A stretch of DNA of 64,000 nt from Warburgia ugandensis (lineage: Eukaryota > Streptophyta > Magnoliopsida > Canellales > Canellaceae), in NCBI GenBank assembly GCA_035236585.1, contig CP141130.1, forward strand, positions 33,491,501 through 33,555,500. The letters are read 5' to 3'. Both the position numbers and the translations under genes were made by a program. Below are positions 60,141 to 64,000 of the stretch, one piece after another. The notes beneath the pieces are model-generated. The model ran no database searches, was not told the DNA's origin, and saw nothing but the letters and a program-made list of their open reading frames with translations. The number at the start of each line of letters is the position of its first letter. The first letter of the stretch is position 1.

Positions 60141-60262
60141 TACACTCGGGATCCGATGTAGTGTGTCGTTCTGGGAGAATGCCCTAGCAACCCTTGCCTA
60201 TTTTTCACTGCACCCGAGATCCAATGCAGCACGTCGCTTATGGGGAACGCCTTAGCTTGAGC
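60061..60262 (-). repeat. 68-69 bp tandem repeat, three units, RTE leader/N-terminus
   Basis: TTTTCACT(A/G)CAC begins at 60065, 60134 and 60202. Each unit continues with (G)AT-C(T/C)GATG(C/T)AG and a GTCG-T core and ends in C(C/A)CTTGCC. The right-hand units are diverged. The repeat overlaps the start of the protein frame, so it encodes a repeated peptide (VKNGQGL and variants). Confidence 0.85.
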
Positions 60263-60311
60263 GAATGTCAGTTTTCGATTCATGTCATGTTGGGGTTGCC
60301 ATAGTTTTAAA

Positions 60312-60349
60312 AAGCTGAAGATGATTTTCATTAAAATCATCTTCAGCTT
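60312..60349. repeat. Perfect 17-bp hairpin in the RTE leader
   Basis: AAGCTGAAGATGATTTT (60312-60328) and AAAATCATCTTCAGCTT (60333-60349) are exact inverted copies around a 4-base loop CATT. Confidence 0.9.
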
Positions 60350-60358
60350 CAGCTTCAG

Positions 60359-60665
60359 CCTTGCCGACTGGCTACCTGACGCAAGGGTGGCCATATTTTA
60401 AGAAGTTAGAGATGATTTTCATTTCTTCTTCACAAACTAATATACAAATGCATATTCATTTGTAAGAAAGAAATAATAGAATCATCTTCAACTTCCCCCT
60501 TGCCGGTTGGCTACCTGATGCAAGGATGACTATATTTTAAGAAGTTAGAGATGATTTTCATTTCTTCTTCACAAACTAATATACAAATGCATATTCATTT
60601 ATAAGAAAGAAATAATATAATCATCTTCAACTTCCCCCTTGCCGGCTGGCACCTGATGCAAGACC
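60359..60665 (-). repeat. 139-bp tandem repeat with internal palindromes, RTE 5' leader
   Basis: Units start at CCTTGCCG(A/G)(C/T)TGG: 60359, 60498 and 60637, a constant period of 139 bases; the third is partial. Each full unit holds a long imperfect palindrome of about 94 bases (60402-60495 and 60541-60634). One arm has GAAGTTAGAGATGATTTTCA and TTTCTTCTTCACAAA; the other has TTTGTAAGAAAGAAAT and AATCATCTTCAACTTC. In element orientation these sit 45-350 bases from the 5' end. Confidence 0.88.
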
Positions 60666-60708
60666 GCCCTCCTTTTTTATCCGGGCTTGGGACCGGCATT
60701 GGCAGAGT

Positions 60709-60725
60709 TCCTTGTCTTCTTTGAT
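60709..60725. repeat. Target-site duplication, right copy (LINE in E)
   Basis: TCCTTGTCTTCTTTGAT, identical to 57118-57134. Confidence 0.95.
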
Positions 60726-61500
60726 GACATTCTAATATACAGCAGTAATCTTTCTCTTCACTTGGAGCATATTGCCATTGTCCTGAAATTACTTGAAGAA
60801 CATTAGCTTATTGCCAATAAAAAGAAGTGTTCATTTGCACAACCTTCTTTGGAGTAATTGGGACATTATATCTGAGAAAGAAGTAGAAGCTGATAATTCT
60901 AAGATAGACTGTATGTTATCATGGCCCATTCCAAGAGACGCCAAGGCACTTTGTGTTTTTTTTGGGTCTTACTAGCTATTACAGAAGATTTGTCAGAAGT
61001 TATGGAATCATTGCTGCTCCTTTAACCAAACTACTTAAGAAAGATGGATTTATATGGACTAAAGAAGGTCAGGAGGCGTTTGAGACATTGAAAAAAGCCA
61101 TGACATCAGTTCCCGTATTAGCCATACCAGATTTTTCAAAAACCTTTGTGCTGGAAACTGATGCATCAGGAAAAGGAATTGGTGCTGTCCTCATGCAAGA
61201 GGGTACACCAGTTGCTTTCTTCAGTCAATCCCTCTCCTTTCAATCACAATCTAAATTAGTTTATGAAAGGGAACCGATGGCCATAGTTCTTGCTGTACAA
61301 AAGTGGAGACACTATCTTATGGGAAGGCGTTTCATTATTCATACGGACTAGAAAAGTCTCAAATTCTTCTTGGAACAACATATGCTGAGTGAAGAACAAC
61401 AAAAGTCGTTAAACCAACTCATTGGGTATGACTTCATCATTCAGTATAAGCCAGGATCTGATAACAGAGGGGCTGATGCTTTGTCTAGGCGTCAGGAGTA
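60726..61500 (+). pseudogene. Element E, end of reverse transcriptase and RNase H
   Basis: After the LINE the RT region resumes with DDILIYSSNLSLHLEHI-like sequence near 60723-60780. The thumb has [20 protein letters not shown] (about 60964). RNase H begins [20 protein letters not shown] (about 61144-61203) and ends IQYKPGSDNRGADALSRR (about 61441-61494). Confidence 0.85.
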
Positions 61501-61799
61501 TCCCACCCTCAACCATAATAACTATAAAACAAGGGATGAGGAACCAACAGATAGGGGTTCACAGTTTGTAGATGAGGGCGACCTTCTATTACATCACCTT
61601 GCTCTATCTGTGGTTAGATGTGACGATTTGGATTCCTTAATAGCTGAAATACAAGAAGATCCTCACCTTCGTTGTATTATTCAAGACCTGTTGGTGAATC
61701 CAGAGAGTCGACCGGGCTACACAAGATCCTCACCTTCGTTGTATTATTCAAGACCTGTTGGTGAATCCAGAGAGTCGACTGGGCTACACACTCAAACAG

Positions 61800-62720
61800 G
61801 GTCTTTTATTATTTAATGGAAAACTGGTTATTCCAAGATCTTCCCCTCGCATTCCAACCTTCTTACAAGAATTCCATTCTACACTAGGAGGAGGACATTC
61901 ATGGGTCACTCGCACTTATAAACGCATATCCCAAGTGCTTCATTGGGAGAGAATGCAACAGGATATTCAGAATTTGATATCCACTTGTGAGGTTTGCCAA
62001 AGAAACAAGTACACAACTACTAAACCAGCAGGTCCTCTTCAGCCTCTTCCTATTCATAAGGTGGTTTGGAGTGAGTTATCCATGGATTTCGTTAGTGGCT
62101 TACCTAAGGCACATGGCTTCGACACAATATTAGTAGTGGTTGATCGATTAACCAAGTACAACCACTTCATTCTCCTCAATCACCCATACACGGCAAAGGG
62201 AAGTAGCACACATCTTTACCAAAGAAGTTGTTAGACTACATGGTTATCCACAGTCCATTGTATTAGACAGAGATAGGGTCTTTGTCAATCATTTCTGGGT
62301 TGAACTGTTTAAGCAGGCAGGTACATCCCTCAAGATGAGTTCAGCCTATCATCCTCAAACTGATAGGCAGACAAATCAATGCTTGGAAACATATTTACGA
62401 TGTTTTGCTGATAACAAGCCGAAATCTTGGCCTAAGTGGATCGGCTAGGCAGAATATTGGTACAATACTACTTATCAAAGTTCAGCAGGAATAACGCCTT
62501 TCAAAGCTTTATATGGAAGAGACCCACGCATGTTGCTAACCTTTACGGGAGGAGAATCAATGGTGGAGGAAGTTAATCAACAGCTGGCTAGCCGTGATTC
62601 ACTTTTAAATGAGCTGAAGAAGAATTTGGAAGCAGCACAAATGAAGATGAAAAGACAAGCAGATGCACACCGCCGTCCTCTCACTTTCCAACCAGGAGAC
62701 TATGTTTATTTGAAATTGCA
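61800..62720 (+). pseudogene. Element E, integrase region
   Basis: The zinc-binding part has GGGHSWVTRTYKRI and ISTCEVCQRNKY (about 61888-62010). The core start reads VVWSELSMDFVSGLPKAHGF (about 62062-62121) and LVVVDRLTKYNHFI. Later blocks include AYHPQTDRQTNQ (about 62345) and the C-terminal QADAHRRPLTFQPGDYVYLK (about 62659-62718). Confidence 0.85.
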
Positions 62721-63115
62721 ACCATATCGCTTCAAATCACTCTCAACAAGGCTCAATGAGAAACTATGTCCCCGCTATTACGGACCTTATGTTGTTCTAG
62801 AAAGGATTGGACAAGTAGCTTATAAGCTGGATCTACCACCACAGGCTAAATTACATCCAATTTTTCATGTTTCTCAGCTCAAGCCAGCTGGTGAACCAGC
62901 ATTGACACCTCAACCACTACCACAGGCCCTATCGGAAGGGCTAGAAATTCAAGCATATCCAGCAGCCATCAGAGACATTTGACAATCTCCTAAGGGACAA
63001 TTTGAAGTCCTCATCAAAAGGAAAAATCTTCCAGATCATGACAACACTTGGGAACCATTGGAAGACATTCACAAGCAATTTCCTGATTTCCACCTTGAGG
63101 ACAAGGTGACACTGT
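62721..63115 (+). pseudogene. Element E, integrase tail and chromodomain region
   Basis: LQPYRFKSLS, KLCPRYYGPYVVLERIGQVA, YKLDLPPQAKLHPIFHVSQL is the Reina-type integrase tail. It is followed at about 63000-63110 by FEVLIKRKNLPDHDNTWEPL and HKQFPDFHLEDKV, a chromodomain-like end. Chromodomains of this lineage are thought to steer integration toward marked chromatin. Confidence 0.82.
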
Positions 63116-63117
63116 TG

Positions 63118-63136
63118 CGGGGGGGGGGGGGAGAGG
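63118..63136 (+). other. Element E polypurine tract
   Basis: A run of 14 or more G followed by AGAGGA directly before the right LTR; priming site for plus-strand synthesis. Confidence 0.8.
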
Positions 63137-63463
63137 ATTACAAGAAGAGGAAAGGACAAAGTGTAAACAGCATTCAGTTACATTAGTTTACTTCTGTTAA
63201 GGGCAGTTACACCGGTTTAGAGAGAAAGAAAAGGCAGTTACATATGGAGAGGAGGGAATATAAGGAGGAAAGAAAAGAAAGGGGGGAAGAAAGATTAGAA
63301 GAAGAGAATTGGAGGTTCCAGCTCCTCAAAAGCTGGAGAATGTAACATAGAATAAGAAAAGCATACAGATACAGAACTAGTATCATTCTGCATCTGAAGA
63401 TTGATTGTAATTGAACTTTGTAACATTACAAGTTGCCATTGAAATATAATGGAAATACTATCA
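63137..63463 (+). repeat. Element E, right LTR
   Basis: Matches 54643-54977 with about eight substitutions; ends AATGGAAATACTATCA. Confidence 0.9.
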
Positions 63464-63468
63464 CATGT

Positions 63469-64000
63469 CCATACATTGTTCTACAGTCAGAATGTCATGA
63501 TATCAACTAAGGAACAAAATAATGGTATCAGTCACTGCAGCATCTGAAACCAAAAGCTTTATATCAGCTAGGTCGGGGGCTTATATCGGTAGTAATAGGT
63601 ATATCAGCATCAATTTTCCTTTATGAAATCACACAGTCCTAAAATGGGATGATATTTGATATTTTAATATTATATTGGAGGCTTGTAGTTGATATTTGTT
63701 TTACATGATTTTTCATGTATCTATCTTTACCTAAAAAGCTTCATGTGCTATTTCTTGGCATGAAGTATTAGTATTTTGTTGCTTTGTGGAGTGGATGGAC
63801 ACACACACACACACAAAATAAGTTATCAAGATATAATAGAAAACGAGCATAGTTGCTAAAGAAAAGGTAAGGCTAACATTGACTTATTTCCAGTAGAGGC
63901 TAGTAATTAATATAGGTATCATAACAATCCAGAACCGGAACAGAAATGAAAACAAAGACTTCTTAACAAATGCAGGTGATCTCCTTCAAAAAAAGCACAA
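63469..64000. other. Flanking sequence, no gene seen
   Basis: AT-rich, with an (AC)8 run at about 63800-63815. It may be intron of the minus-strand host gene whose last exons are at 52035-52468, but no exon could be delimited. Confidence 0.4.

Larger units (their letters stand above)
57135..60708 (-). mobile_element. RTE-clade LINE, near full length, inside element E
   Basis: A 3574-base insertion with an exact 17-base target duplication (57118-57134, 60709-60725). On the minus strand: 5' leader (60708 to about 60140) with 139-base and 68-base tandem repeats, one endonuclease-RT reading frame and a short 3' end finishing in (ATG)n. The leader begins GCCAATGCCGGTCCCAAGCC. The single reading frame, APE endonuclease, RT with FADD-type box and short-repeat tail define the RTE clade; plant copies are often mis-annotated as craniofacial development protein 2-like. 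The frame is interrupted by stops (the first at 59268-59270) and about two frameshifts, so the copy is inactive. It is the best-preserved RTE in the window. Confidence 0.93.
54643..63463 (+). mobile_element. LTR element E, Reina-like chromovirus (Ty3/gypsy), split by a LINE
   Basis: Short LTRs (335 and 327 bases, about 2.5% different), initiator-Met-type primer site, gag with zinc knuckle, protease, RT, RNase H, integrase and a C-terminal chromodomain-like region, then a G-rich polypurine tract. The likely target duplication is CAAGT/CATGT (54638-54642 and 63464-63468), one base changed. Without the LINE the element is about 5.2 kb, the usual size of Reina-type chromoviruses, which also agree in integrase tail and chromodomain wording. 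The element is young but its coding region is broken in several places. The LINE 57135-60708 lies in its RT region. Confidence 0.88.

Overview
The window looks like intergenic DNA from a flowering plant nuclear genome. It is AT-rich with very few host exons and is filled mostly by nested retrotransposons. The plant assignment rests on Ty3/gypsy elements of the Athila/Tat type (tRNA-Asp-like primer site) and the Reina chromovirus type (initiator-Met primer site), RTE-clade LINEs with a (TGA/ATC)n tail, two Au-type SINEs, a plant L1-type RNase H remnant and a Ty1/copia relic. I cannot name the species.

Layout. 1-3.5 kb: no recognisable gene. 3.5-4.1 kb: copia relic. 4.47-4.55 kb: the last 85 bases of an RTE LINE. 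7.3-21.5 kb: one minus-strand RTE LINE insertion bounded by an 18-base target duplication. The LINE carries an internal ~1.6 kb duplication and is split by a 9.6 kb Athila-like element (A, 9258-18901, target duplication GCCAC) that keeps gag and protease regions but shows no reverse transcriptase. 21.5-28.8 kb: sparse DNA with a (TC)20 tract, an Au SINE and an L1-type RNase H fragment. 28.8-47.2 kb: an old plus-strand Athila-like element (B) related to A but with a pol region. Its integrase region is interrupted by the 3' part of another gypsy element (C), whose LTR is in turn interrupted by a 4.4 kb solo LTR (D, target duplication CAAAG). A plus-strand RTE LINE sits at the broken right LTR of B. 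49.6-54.6 kb: an Au SINE, two minus-strand exons that look like the 3' end of a host gene I could not identify, and a 21-base-spaced array of CACGTG palindromes. 54.6-63.5 kb: a Reina-like chromovirus (E) with ~330-base LTRs, split in its RT region by a near-complete RTE LINE (57135-60708, 17-base target duplication) with an elaborate repeated, hairpin-rich 5' leader.

Order of events, from nesting and LTR similarity. B is the oldest large element, with LTRs differing by roughly 15-20% by eye. C entered B, and D entered C. The RTE LINE at 7.3-21.5 kb precedes A (LTRs roughly 5-6% different). E is young (LTRs about 2.5% different), and the LINE inside it is younger still. No bacterial-type systems, CRISPR arrays, rRNA genes or canonical tRNA genes were seen. 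The most notable points are the complex 5' leader of the RTE LINE, the internally duplicated LINE with intact target duplication, the gag/protease-only element A, and a leader module shared between the Athila-like elements and the unrelated-looking solo LTR D.
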